Part shown: positions 1 to 5,846 of the stretch, piece after piece
Position numbering within the stretch: position 1 is the stretch's first letter
Layout of the letters: each line of letters begins with the position of its first letter
Origin: DASXTB01 sp036505615
GTDB lineage: Bacteria > Acidobacteriota > UBA6911 > JACQSX01
Length of the DNA: 7,247 bases
Assembly: GCA_036505615.1 (NCBI GenBank)
Contig: DASXTB010000279.1
Span: 1-7,247, forward strand
Direction: 5' to 3'
The notes under the pieces: generated by a model
Databases searched by the model: none
The model's input: the letters and a program-made list of their open reading frames with translations, nothing else
Told to the model about the DNA's origin: nothing
Position numbers and translations under genes: made by a program

Positions 1-454
1 GCGCAGCCCCCACTGTACTGAGCCAGAATTCTTTCGAGGCAAGCAGGATCAAGCCGAAATTCTGGAGGTGATAGAGCCAAGAACGGCTCTTGATGCTTTC
101 GAACGGAATCAGCTTATCTTTTCCCCAACGGCAGATGAGATAGCGCTCGCCGTTTCCAGTAATTCCCACTGCAATAGGGTCTTTATAAACCTCGCGCTTG
201 CCCCAAACCTCGATCTCCTCGAAATAACCCGATCCCCGGACCATCTCATGATAGACATCGAACGGAATACCATAGGCGGCTTGAAGGAAGATCTCGCTCG
301 CGTCAAGTAAAACTTTCTTGCAAAACGGTTCTGACTTCACTGGAAGAAATGCTTTCCACCTCTGCCAGTCCTCGTTGGAAATCTTTGGGTAAGGAATCGC
401 CGTCTGCGCTTGGCCGCCAATCATTGTGTCGAGCCTATAATTTTCTACGAACAT
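1..454 (-). CDS. Hypothetical protein, 5' part only (runs off left edge)
   Basis: An uninterrupted reading frame runs leftward from an ATG at 454 to the window edge, giving 151 codons with no stop, so the gene's 3' end lies outside. The start is set by an AAGGAGG Shine-Dalgarno at 467-461, six bases upstream; the next in-frame ATG, at codon 11, has no comparable site. The protein begins MFVENYRLDTMIGG. It is rich in aromatic and charged residues (for example EDWQRW near residue 28 and EEIEVWGKREVY near 79-90), has no signal peptide, and becomes more hydrophobic near residues 133-150 (FGLILLASKEFWL). I do not recognise the family and assign no function. The two shorter frames nested at 68-310 (plus) and 109-306 (minus) are shadows of this gene. 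Existence is well supported; identity is unknown. Confidence 0.75.
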   Translation of the reverse strand, partial: MFVENYRLDTMIGGQAQTAIPYPKISNEDWQRWKAFLPVKSEPFCKKVLLDASEIFLQAAYGIPFDVYHEMVRGSGYFEEIEVWGKREVYKDPIAVGITGNGERYLICRWGKDKLIPFESIKSRSWLYHLQNFGLILLASKEFWLSTVGAA

Positions 455-460
455 GACACT

Positions 461-467
461 CCTCCTT
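461..467 (-). promoter_or_regulatory. Strong Shine-Dalgarno of the left-edge gene
   Basis: The minus strand reads AAGGAGG here, followed by six bases and the ATG at 454-452. This is a near-perfect anti-16S match at good spacing. It fixes the start of the leftward gene even though the gene is incomplete in the window. Confidence 0.8.
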
Positions 468-532
468 CCTTGGCTTGAGGTTTCCGCCTCTCATCCCGCC
501 CCGTTTCAACGACTGATGATAGCTCTAAGAAA

Positions 533-560
533 ATAATGACTCGTATTTTTGAGGCGTCAA
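533..560 (-). promoter_or_regulatory. Candidate sigma-70 promoter for the left-edge gene
   Basis: On the minus strand a TTGACG -35-like hexamer (560-555) is followed after 16 bases by CATTAT (538-533), matching four of six -10 consensus positions. The implied leader to the ATG at 454 is about 70-80 bases. The flanking DNA is AT-rich. This was found by eye and not tested. Confidence 0.35.
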
Positions 561-643
561 GGGTTTTTTTACGGAGGCCGGGTTCACGCTCAAAAACTTC
601 GCCTCTCGATTCTCTAACCTCGACGATTGATCCAACTACCTAG

Positions 644-676
644 TGTCGTGTTTCTGACTATTGTCGTCTTTCTGAC
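644..676. repeat. Two 15-bp direct repeats, 18-bp period
   Basis: The sequence TGTCGTGTTTCTGAC at 644-658 recurs as TGTCGTCTTTCTGAC at 662-676, a single mismatch with starts 18 bases apart. Both ends carry GTC/GAC, so each unit has a weak dyad. The location between divergent promoters would suit a tandem operator, but it could equally be a remnant of a dispersed repeat. The repeat is directly visible; the role is unknown. Confidence 0.6.
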
Positions 677-833
677 GCAATTTCAGTATTTACCAATTCT
701 TGCGAGATTGACCATTTTTACCTCGACAGGGCAAAGCAAAGGTTGTACACATGAACTAAGTCAGCAATCTGTCCGGACTTAACGTTCCGGGTCTGCAAGG
801 ACTGGGAGCCGTACAAAAAGCAGGGTCCCGTCC

Positions 834-1199
834 ATGTTGATTCGAGACCATCCACTTATGCGTTATCGCGGCGTTCCTAGCTGGCCTCCCGCCTGGATCT
901 GGACAGACGGGCTTGAGGACAAACGCCCAAAAGGAGAAATCGGCGTTTTCCGGCGGGTAGTACAGTCCAACATTCAACCGAGCAACAGATGTTTTCTTTT
1001 TATCGACTATGAAGAATCATCCTACATAGGCAGTTTGATGCTCGATGACTCCGTCTTTTGTGATCAAATAACCAAACTCTTGCAGGGTTGCTGCAATCGT
1101 CCCATTGCGGAGATCGGTGGCCTCGATCTGTCCCCAAACTTTGTAGAAGTTTTTACGCCACGAACATCCACGGCTCCTTCAGCTTTTCGCGCTCCCTAG
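834..1199 (+). CDS. Small conserved-looking hypothetical protein
   Basis: A 121-residue frame starts at ATG 834, with a weak AGGG Shine-Dalgarno about eight bases upstream. The protein begins MLIRDHPLMRYRGVPSWPPAW. It has a Trp/Pro-rich segment (residues 16-23), a GEIGVFRRV strand (34-42), an FLFIDYE segment (54-60), an SSYIGSLMLDD segment (62-72) and a C-terminal helix-like stretch, FCDQITKLLQGCCNRPIAEIGGLDLS (75-100, shown in part by its key residues). From memory, short uncharacterised proteins with this order of features recur in metagenome-derived genomes; I know of no function and could not search. It has no signal peptide or membrane segment. The last 20 or so residues, after DLS, look low-complexity and overlap the end of the convergent gene at 1153-1659 by 47 bases, so the original stop may have been lost. 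A second in-frame ATG lies at codon 9. Confidence 0.68.
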   Translation: MLIRDHPLMRYRGVPSWPPAWIWTDGLEDKRPKGEIGVFRRVVQSNIQPSNRCFLFIDYEESSYIGSLMLDDSVFCDQITKLLQGCCNRPIAEIGGLDLSPNFVEVFTPRTSTAPSAFRAP

Positions 1200-1659
1200 C
1201 CAAGCGGTCAATTTCGTCCTTCACTTTCATGTCGTGAGTCGCAGCGAACTGACGCGCCAGGGCGTCCATTTGCTTACCGAGCAAGTTTTTGGCCGATTCT
1301 CGAATGCGGGGGAAGATTGCGCAAAGCACTTGTTGCTGAGCCTCCAGTTCCCACCAGTGTTGTTGTCCATAACGTTGAACATGATAGCGGAACTGCGGAA
1401 TCAACCATTCTGGTTTAATGTGCGGCTCCAACAAATCCAGCGCGTCCCTAACTTCCGGCGTGTTAATGTCTCGAGGATCGCAAGGGCTCCCAAGACGGTC
1501 ATAGAATCGGTTGCGTCGTCTTTCAATCGGTGTGGCTATGACCGCGACAATAGCTATAAAACTCACCGAGCGAAACGCTTGGATCTCCTTCAAGTTCACT
1601 GCAAGGACGATGAGAAATTGGAAGGCACCCCAAAGTGAAAGCAAGAAGCAATACGGCAA
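1153..1659 (-). CDS. Hypothetical small membrane protein with two N-terminal TM segments
   Basis: The 168-residue product starts at a TTG (1659-1657), preceded directly by an in-frame TGA, so it cannot start further upstream in this frame. An AAAGG sits four bases before the TTG. Predicted membrane segments lie at about residues 4-22 (LSLWGAFQFLIVLAV) and 31-43 (SVSFIAIVAVIA), followed by a basic ERRRNRF stop-transfer stretch at 46-52. The remainder is soluble: a Pro/Asp-rich linker (58-70), a Trp/Gln-rich part (QHWWELEAQQQ, 100-110) and a charged, helix-forming C-terminus at 118-162 that could be a coiled coil. It begins nine bases after the frame-corrected stop of the SBP gene at 1669-2645, which suggests co-transcription and translational coupling. 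I do not recognise the family. Later start codons (TTG at codon 6, GTG at codon 21) are possible, but they would remove part or nearly all of the first hydrophobic segment. Confidence 0.6.
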   Translation of the reverse strand: MPYCFLLSLWGAFQFLIVLAVNLKEIQAFRSVSFIAIVAVIATPIERRRNRFYDRLGSPCDPRDINTPEVRDALDLLEPHIKPEWLIPQFRYHVQRYGQQHWWELEAQQQVLCAIFPRIRESAKNLLGKQMDALARQFAATHDMKVKDEIDRLAREREKLKEPWMFVA

Positions 1660-1668
1660 TCAACCTTT

Positions 1669-2645
1669 TCACCGGATCACCTTGTCCGCCCGCGCCAGCA
1701 CGTTCGGCGGAATCGTCAGACCGATCTGCTTGGCGGCCTTGAGATTAACCACAAACTCGAACTTTGTAGGCTGTTCCACGGCAACTCGGCGGGCTTGACA
1801 CCTTTGAGAATCTTGTCCACATAGACCGCGGCGCGCCGGAACAAGTCGGTATAGCTGGGCGCATAAGACATTAAGCCGCCAGCATCTACAAACTCTGGCC
1901 CCGCGTACATTGCTGGTAGCCGGTTCTTTGCCGCGAACTGGATGATTCGGGCTTGATGACTGTTAATGATAGCACCCGGATTTGTAAGCAGGGCCTGGGC
2001 AGGGTTCTTTGTTATTGCTTCGAAGGCTCTATCGAAATCCTTCGAGTCGCCCACCTCCAGCGATTGAAACTGTAGTCCCAATGCCTGGGCCGCAGCCTGT
2101 GTCTCTTTCACAGTGACGGGTGTCGCTATTAACCCCGAGAGAAAAGCTACCTGTGTAATTTTTGGAACTACCTCTTTGAGTAGCTCCAGTCTTTTTCCGC
2201 CTAAATCTGGGCCTAAGATGCTTGACCCCGTGGCGTTCCCGCCTGGTCGCGCTAGACTGTTTACGATCCCACTCGCAACCGGGTCTTGAACTGCAGCGAA
2301 AACGATGGGAATAGTTCGAGTCGCGTTCTTTGCGGCCAGCACGCTTTGAGTAGACGTGGTAACAATCAGATCCACCTTGACACCGACGAGCTCTTTCGCC
2401 AACTCAGGGAGCCGATCTAACTTCCCTTCTGCGTATCGGTACTCGATAAGAATGTTCTTTCCTTCAACATAGCCAAGGCTGTGAAGCTCTTGCCGGAATG
2501 ATTCCATCCGATCTGCGAAGAATGATCGGGAGGGAACAACTAGAAACCCTATCCTTGGGATTTTGATTGACTGCTGCGCCTCAGCGATATGAATGGCAGT
2601 TAGAATAAGAGCCGGTAGTGCGTAGACAAGGATTTTTGCCTTCAT
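1669..2645 (-). CDS. ABC transporter substrate-binding protein (ABC_sub_bind/COG2984), frameshifted near the C-terminus
   Basis: This is an exported solute-binding protein of the ABC_sub_bind (PF04392) type, whose characterised relatives include TrpX-like aromatic amino acid binders; the ligand here is unknown. ATG at 2645-2643 follows an AGAGGA. A Sec signal peptide covers residues 1-23, ending AEA before QQ. Family motifs follow in order: IPRIGFL at about 29-35, ELHSLGYVEGKN at about 53-64, SLARPGGNATG at about 130-140, KRLELLKE, then AGGLMSY and YVDKILKGVKPAELP up to residue 289. There one G is missing beside 1779-1780: the sequence reads TTGCCGTGGAA where the paralogues have a CCN-GTN-GAA pattern. 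As read, the frame ends at 1716 with a foreign 20-residue tail (309 aa). Adding one base restores VEQPTKFEFVVNLKAAKQIG and the rest of the tail to the TGA at 1671-1669, giving 325 aa, the normal length. It may be a true mutation or a sequencing error. Confidence 0.85.
1688..1713 (-). repeat. 26-bp exact inverted repeat, left arm (SBP C-terminal coding region)
   Basis: The minus strand here is identical over 26 bases to the plus strand at 5749-5774. Both encode the conserved IPPNVLARA segment at the end of two SBP paralogues. By eye the surrounding 96 bases differ at about 11 positions. The arms are in opposite orientation and about 4 kb apart, so recombination between them would invert the interval. 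Confidence 0.85.
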
Positions 2646-2716
2646 AGGTCCTCTGAAATTGGTCAGCCTAAAACCAGGAGTGGTTGATAGAAGTGTGTTC
2701 TGCTTATTTCACTACC

Positions 2717-2725
2717 TGCTATGAT
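2717..2725 (+). promoter_or_regulatory. Candidate extended -10 promoter for the zinc-ribbon gene
   Basis: TGC followed by TATGAT (2720-2725) matches the extended -10 form TGn-TATAAT at all but one position. No good -35 is visible at 16-18 bases upstream, as is common for extended -10 promoters. A start near 2732 would leave a leader of about 30 bases before the GTG at 2764. Confidence 0.35.
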
Positions 2726-2763
2726 CTGTCAAGTTCGCAGAGCCGTCGTAATTCAATAGTCCC

Positions 2764-2967
2764 GTGGCCAAGTACCTCCAGCGCTGCTGCCCCAAGTGTA
2801 AAGGCTATTTGGGAATCGTGGTTCCCGAACGAAAGGCCAAGTTGCCAGTGCAGGCGATCAACGGACGCTGCTTGAAATGTTGTTACCGCCTTGCGTGGAT
2901 GTTGGTTTGGGGGATTCTCTATTGCAGCAGGAGCGCCAGGCCGGTTATTTGTTTTCCACCCTCTTGA
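2764..2967 (+). CDS. Small zinc-ribbon-like protein
   Basis: The 67-residue product starts at GTG 2764. It has two cysteine pairs, C9-P-K-C12 and C36-L-K-C39, separated by 23 residues. This spacing and the CPxC/CxKC pattern fit a zinc ribbon. Between them lies a basic GYLGIVVPERKAKLPVQAI stretch, and the second knuckle is followed by YRLAW (41-45), a pattern I recall from small uncharacterised zinc-ribbon proteins of environmental bacteria. Residues after about 52 (LYCSRSARPVICFPPS) are less convincing and may be a divergent tail. No clear Shine-Dalgarno precedes the GTG, which lowers confidence. It converges on the lipoprotein gene, with 37 bases between the stops. Function is unknown; nucleic acid or metal binding is the usual role of such folds. 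A long minus-strand frame across 2719-3141 is a shadow. Confidence 0.55.
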   Translation: MAKYLQRCCPKCKGYLGIVVPERKAKLPVQAINGRCLKCCYRLAWMLVWGILYCSRSARPVICFPPS

Positions 2968-3004
2968 CCTCTCCCTTTGCGTCAGGCGAACCAGGAAGGG
3001 GTCA

Positions 3005-3481
3005 TCATTTTGCGGAGGCGGAGTCTCCAGTACGTTTGAGCTCGGCGGAATAGGTGAACCCTTCACTGTCTTTAGCGTCAGCTTTAAGCATGCGCTCACT
3101 ACTTCCCGGATCCACATAAAGCTGCAGTGTCGCTTGGCCACCCTTCTCGAATTTCAAGCTCAGTTTGCCGTCGGTCAAAACTAACTTTCCTTTCTCGTCG
3201 ATTACACGGATCACGCTATAGTCCACGTGCCCCCCTGCAGCCGTTGTCCCGGTTCTCTCTAAGATGGATTCGCATGCCCCCGTATCGCCAATGACGAGAG
3301 TCACGCGATCGTAGTTTTGTGTAAAGTAGTGCTCTCGAATCAGAAGTCCCTCCCATTTCCCAGCAACGCTTTTGAAATCGGTTACAGCAGTCGGCTGCAA
3401 TTGGCTTGTTGGAGCCATGGAGCTGCAAGCGACCATGAGAGGCAAAAAAGCCAAGCCAATAAATCCAACCATTTTTTTCAT
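3005..3481 (-). CDS. Predicted lipoprotein, lipocalin-like beta-rich
   Basis: The 158-residue product starts MKKMVGFIGLAFLPLMVACSS. It has a basic n-region, a hydrophobic core and a lipobox at M16-V17-A18-C19, so it should be cleaved by signal peptidase II and acylated on C19. Ser at +2 suggests outer-membrane sorting. Met at -3 is less usual than Leu. After a Pro/Ser/Thr linker (20-32), the mature part contains DFKSVAGKWEGLL (35-47) and a run of alternating hydrophobic strands to residue 147 (VTLVIGD, YSVIRVID, KLVLTDGKLSLKF, ATLQLYVD, FTYSAELKR), consistent with a small beta-barrel or lipocalin-like fold. That fold is an inference, not a motif match. AGGAGG at 3497-3492 lies ten bases before the ATG, slightly long but clear. 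The gene diverges from the SBP at 3786 and converges on the zinc-ribbon gene. No specific function can be named. Confidence 0.82.
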   Translation of the reverse strand: MKKMVGFIGLAFLPLMVACSSMAPTSQLQPTAVTDFKSVAGKWEGLLIREHYFTQNYDRVTLVIGDTGACESILERTGTTAAGGHVDYSVIRVIDEKGKLVLTDGKLSLKFEKGGQATLQLYVDPGSSERMLKADAKDSEGFTYSAELKRTGDSASAK

Positions 3482-3785
3482 CCTACATGTTCCTCCTGTT
3501 ATAGCGTTGGTACTTCTTCAGGTACTGCCTCCACACCAATGATTGAGCAATACGTATACCAAAAAGCCGGTCAAGAATGATAGCGCTTTGTTTACCTTCT
3601 TCCCGGCATCAATGAGGGATTTTTCCCGTAGATGCGAAACAACGAGGTCAAGTTTGTAGTCTGATTTGCGTCATGGGATAGCCTCTCAACGTGAGACCGT
3701 TGCCAGCTATGCCATATCGGATGAACGAGGGGCAAGACAAAACGTTCTGGATAACCTACAATGAACCGCGCGGTAAACAGGTGTT
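3482..3785. other. Intergenic region between divergent lipoprotein and SBP genes
   Basis: This region contains the lipoprotein Shine-Dalgarno (3492-3497), its candidate promoter (3547-3574) and a GGTACT pair at 3509-3514 and 3521-3526. A short plus-strand frame at 3691-3825 (44 codons, GTG start) overlaps the start of the next SBP gene. No strong promoter for the SBP gene is visible; the best guess is TTGTAG with GATAGC 17 bases later, around 3650-3680, which is weak. Confidence 0.5.
3547..3574 (-). promoter_or_regulatory. Candidate promoter for the lipoprotein gene
   Basis: The minus strand has TTGACC (3574-3569), then a 16-base spacer and TATTGC (3552-3547). The -35 is good and the -10 weak. 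The leader to the ATG at 3481 would be about 60 bases and includes the AGGAGG site. Confidence 0.3.
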
Positions 3786-4769
3786 ATGGCTAGAAAAGCT
3801 ATTGTCGTTTTACTTGTTGGTTTGATGCTCGCTTCTATCCGTCTCGCTGACGCACAGCAGCCGGGAAAGTTTCACCGGATCGGTATTCTTGCCCCTGATA
3901 CCGCCGCTCTTTTTTCCAATAATGCGGATGCATTACGCCAAGGCTTGCGAGAATTGGGCTATGTCGAAGGGCAAAATCTCGGCATTGAGTATCGATATGC
4001 GGAGGGAGATCTCAACTGGCTGCCCGTACTTGCCACCGAGCTGGTTCGGCTCAAGGTCAACGTTATCGTCGCCTCCTCTTCGGCAGCCGTTTCGGCTGCT
4101 CGGGATGCGACCAAAGAGATCCCCATTATCTTTTCTACGACCGGCGATCCGGTGGCGAGAGGTCTCGTCGCCAGTCTTGCGCGGCCAGGTGGTAACATAA
4201 CCGGAGTGACGGTGGCAAATAATGAATTGTATGGCAAACGCTTAGAGCTTCTCAAGGAGATAGTTCCCAGACTCTCGCTCGCGGCGATCCTGTTTAATCC
4301 GGCGGACCCGGCTGCGGATATGGGTATGAAAGAAGCGGGTGAGTCAGGAAAGGCGCTGGGGATTCGGATTGAATCTCTTGGAGTAAGAGACGCAAATGAT
4401 TTCGACCAAGCGTTTGAGTCGGCGACCAGATTGAAGGTTGGCGCTCTCACGTTTATCCATCACGCCCCGATAACGACTTACCCGAAACGGGTCGTTGAAC
4501 TCGCTTTGAAGAGCAGACTTCCGACGATATACCGGAGCACAGAATGGTGTGAGAGTGGCGGGCTGATGAGCTACGGGCGAAACATTCCCGACACATACCG
4601 GCGCCTCGCTGTTTACGTGGACAAAGTCCTCAAGGGAGCCAAGCCATCAGATTTGCCCGTTGAACAGTGGACGAAGCTAGAACTGGTGATCAATCTTAAA
4701 ACTGCCAAACAGATCGATCTGACAATCCCGCAGTCCATGCTGTATCGGGCGGATAAGGTGATCAAATGA
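3786..4769 (+). CDS. ABC transporter substrate-binding protein (ABC_sub_bind/COG2984), intact copy
   Basis: This is the only uninterrupted SBP in the window (327 aa). It is predicted to act in the periplasm, delivering an unknown small ligand to an ABC importer; no permease or ATPase gene is nearby. The signal peptide is residues 1-23, ending ADA before QQ. The mature protein has the two-lobe type I periplasmic-binding fold pattern: RIGIL (31-35) as first strand, LRQGLRELGYVEGQN (50-64), IEYRYAEG (67-74), a VNVIVASSSAAV strand-helix turn (91-102), IPIIFSTTGDPVARGLV (112-128), SLARPGGNITG (130-140), GKRLELLKEIVPRL (150-163), SRLPTIY (243-249), SGGLMSYG (257-264), YVDKVLKGAKPSDLPVE (277-293) and NLKTAKQIDLTIP (303-315). 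AGGTG lies only two bases before the ATG, so initiation may be weak. It is the first of three tandem paralogues, and its closest neighbour has exactly the same length. Confidence 0.93.
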   Translation: MARKAIVVLLVGLMLASIRLADAQQPGKFHRIGILAPDTAALFSNNADALRQGLRELGYVEGQNLGIEYRYAEGDLNWLPVLATELVRLKVNVIVASSSAAVSAARDATKEIPIIFSTTGDPVARGLVASLARPGGNITGVTVANNELYGKRLELLKEIVPRLSLAAILFNPADPAADMGMKEAGESGKALGIRIESLGVRDANDFDQAFESATRLKVGALTFIHHAPITTYPKRVVELALKSRLPTIYRSTEWCESGGLMSYGRNIPDTYRRLAVYVDKVLKGAKPSDLPVEQWTKLELVINLKTAKQIDLTIPQSMLYRADKVIK

Positions 4770-4809
4770 GGATGGGGCGAGTATCGAGTGACAAGTGGAT
4801 GGAAATCAT

Positions 4810-5793
4810 ATGAAGAAAAAAATCACAGTCCTTACCCTTTGCGCCATGCTCCTAGCGCTGTGCGTTTCCACCCGGGCGCAGCAGCCGAGAGTCCCGCGGA
4901 TAGGATGGCTAAGTGCCGCCCCCCTTTCCGCTAACGCGGATCGCATCGAAGCATTCCGCCAGGGTCTGCGCGAGCTTGGATACATGGAGGGAAAGAACAT
5001 TGTCATTGAGTGGCGATCTGCAGAGGGAAAACCGGATCGTGTGCCCACACTTGTGGCTGAACTTGTGCAGTTGAAGGTCGATGTCATCGTTACGGCTGGT
5101 TCGGCCGCAACCCGTCCGGTCAAGGAGGCAACTTCGACGATTCCGATTGTGATGGCGCAGGATCAAGATCCTATTGGAAATGGGTTCGTCGCTAGTCTTG
5201 CATGACCCGGCGGAAACATTACGGGACTGTCCAGACTTGCCCCGGAACTAAGCGGGAAGCATGTGGAGCTTTTGAAAGAGGTCGTTCCTAGGCTCTCTCG
5301 CCTGGCTGTCATTGGGACATCCACCCAACCGGCCGCCGCACAAGTGAAAAGGCAGATCGAACTGGCCGCAGGGGCGCTAGGGGTGAAGCTTCAATACCTC
5401 GATGTGCGAGGGCCGAATGATTTTGAGACTGCATTCCGAGAGGCAAGCAAGGGTCATGCGGATGCAGCACTCTGGCAGGTGGGGGGCAACGTCGCCAGCG
5501 ATTACCGAAAAAAGATTGCAGAACTTGCCGTAAAGAGCCGTCTCCCGGCGATATACGAGCAGCGAGCCACTGTGGAAGCCGGCGGGCTTATGTCCTACGG
5601 CGTGAGCTTTCCCGACTTGGACCGGCGCGCTGCCACCTATGTTGACAAAATCCTGAAAGGCACCAAGCCCGCCGACATTCCCGTGGAGCCGCCGACTAAG
5701 TTCGAGTTTATCATCAATCTCAAAACCGCCAAGCAGATCGGCCTGACAATTCCGCCGAACGTGCTGGCGCGGGCCGATAAGGTGATCCGATGA
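4810..5793 (+). pseudogene. ABC transporter substrate-binding protein, interrupted by an in-frame TGA
   Basis: This is the second tandem SBP. ATG 4810 begins MKKKITVLTL, a typical signal peptide ending TRA before QQ at residue 23, and gives 327 codons plus stop, matching the intact neighbour. A GTG at 4795 in the same frame would add five residues before the natural n-region and is less likely. Codon 132 (5203-5205) is TGA, exactly where the paralogues have the Arg of LARPGGN (His in the third tandem copy). A CGA-to-TGA transition explains it. The same frame continues with intact family sequence (PGGNITG, VELLKEVVPRLS, SRLPAIY, AGGLMSYG, YVDKILKGTKPADIPVE, NLKTAKQIGLTIP) to the TGA at 5791-5793. 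The truncated product would be 131 residues, the first lobe only. A GTG at 5263 could in principle restart the second part. TGA is the ordinary stop of the neighbouring copies, so recoding is unlikely. Confidence 0.85.
5749..5774 (+). repeat. 26-bp exact inverted repeat, right arm
   Basis: This is identical to the minus strand at 1688-1713 and encodes the same IPPNVLARA segment of the SBP C-terminus. The similarity reflects recent common descent or gene conversion between these two copies. The other two paralogues are more divergent over this stretch. Confidence 0.85.
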
Positions 5794-5828
5794 CAGTAAG
5801 CAGTGAGCAGAAAGCAGTTGGCAGTACA
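5794..5828 (+). repeat. Heptanucleotide tandem repeat, five units
   Basis: Starting at the base after the SBP stop codon, five 7-base units follow without gaps: CAGTAAG, CAGTGAG, CAGAAAG, CAGTTGG, CAGTACA. The CAG start is invariant and the remainder drifts. Degenerate heptamer runs of this kind resemble the short tandemly repeated repetitive elements described in some bacteria, such as cyanobacteria. The run fills most of the 53-base gap before the next SBP start. Confidence 0.8.
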
Positions 5829-5846
5829 AGAACGGGATAGAAACAC

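Larger units (their letters stand above)
455..833. other. Intergenic region between divergent genes
   Basis: This stretch lies between the leftward gene starting at 454 and the rightward gene starting at 834. It holds the candidate leftward promoter (533-560), a pair of 15-bp direct repeats (644-676), an 8-bp palindrome GTCCGGAC at 771-778 and a possible 5-bp stem with arms at about 773-777 and 786-790. An open frame on the minus strand at 756-977 runs antisense to the start of the 834 gene and looks like a shadow. I see no gene here. Confidence 0.6.

Noticed and set aside
1234..1798. Plus-strand open frames opposite the two-TM gene and the SBP C-terminus.
   Set aside because: They are antisense to genes with membrane segments or family motifs. 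The piece encoding RITLSARASTFGG recurs antisense to another SBP copy, as expected for a shadow.
2719..3141. A 140-codon minus-strand frame across the zinc-ribbon gene and the lipoprotein 3' end.
   Set aside because: It overlaps the better supported lipoprotein frame and is antisense to the zinc-ribbon codons. Its composition lacks any recognisable domain.
3691..3825. A 44-codon plus-strand frame (MRPLPAMPYRMNEGQDKTFW and onward) overlapping the start of the intact SBP gene, possibly a leader peptide.
   Set aside because: It has no ribosome binding site and no regulatory stem-loops or codon runs typical of leaders. It also overlaps the signal-peptide codons in another frame. Chance is the simpler explanation.
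3889..4450. Overlapping frames on both strands within the intact SBP.
   Set aside because: They are shadows of a gene with full family motifs and show no features of their own.
4795..4809. An upstream in-frame GTG start for the second tandem SBP.
   Set aside because: It would place five extra residues before the natural MKKK n-region. The ATG at 4810 gives exactly the same length (327) as the neighbouring paralogue.
5203..5205. Selenocysteine or reassigned-TGA readthrough.
   Set aside because: The position is Arg in the closest-matching paralogues, not Cys or Trp. No SECIS-like hairpin is obvious directly downstream, and TGA ends all four SBP genes.
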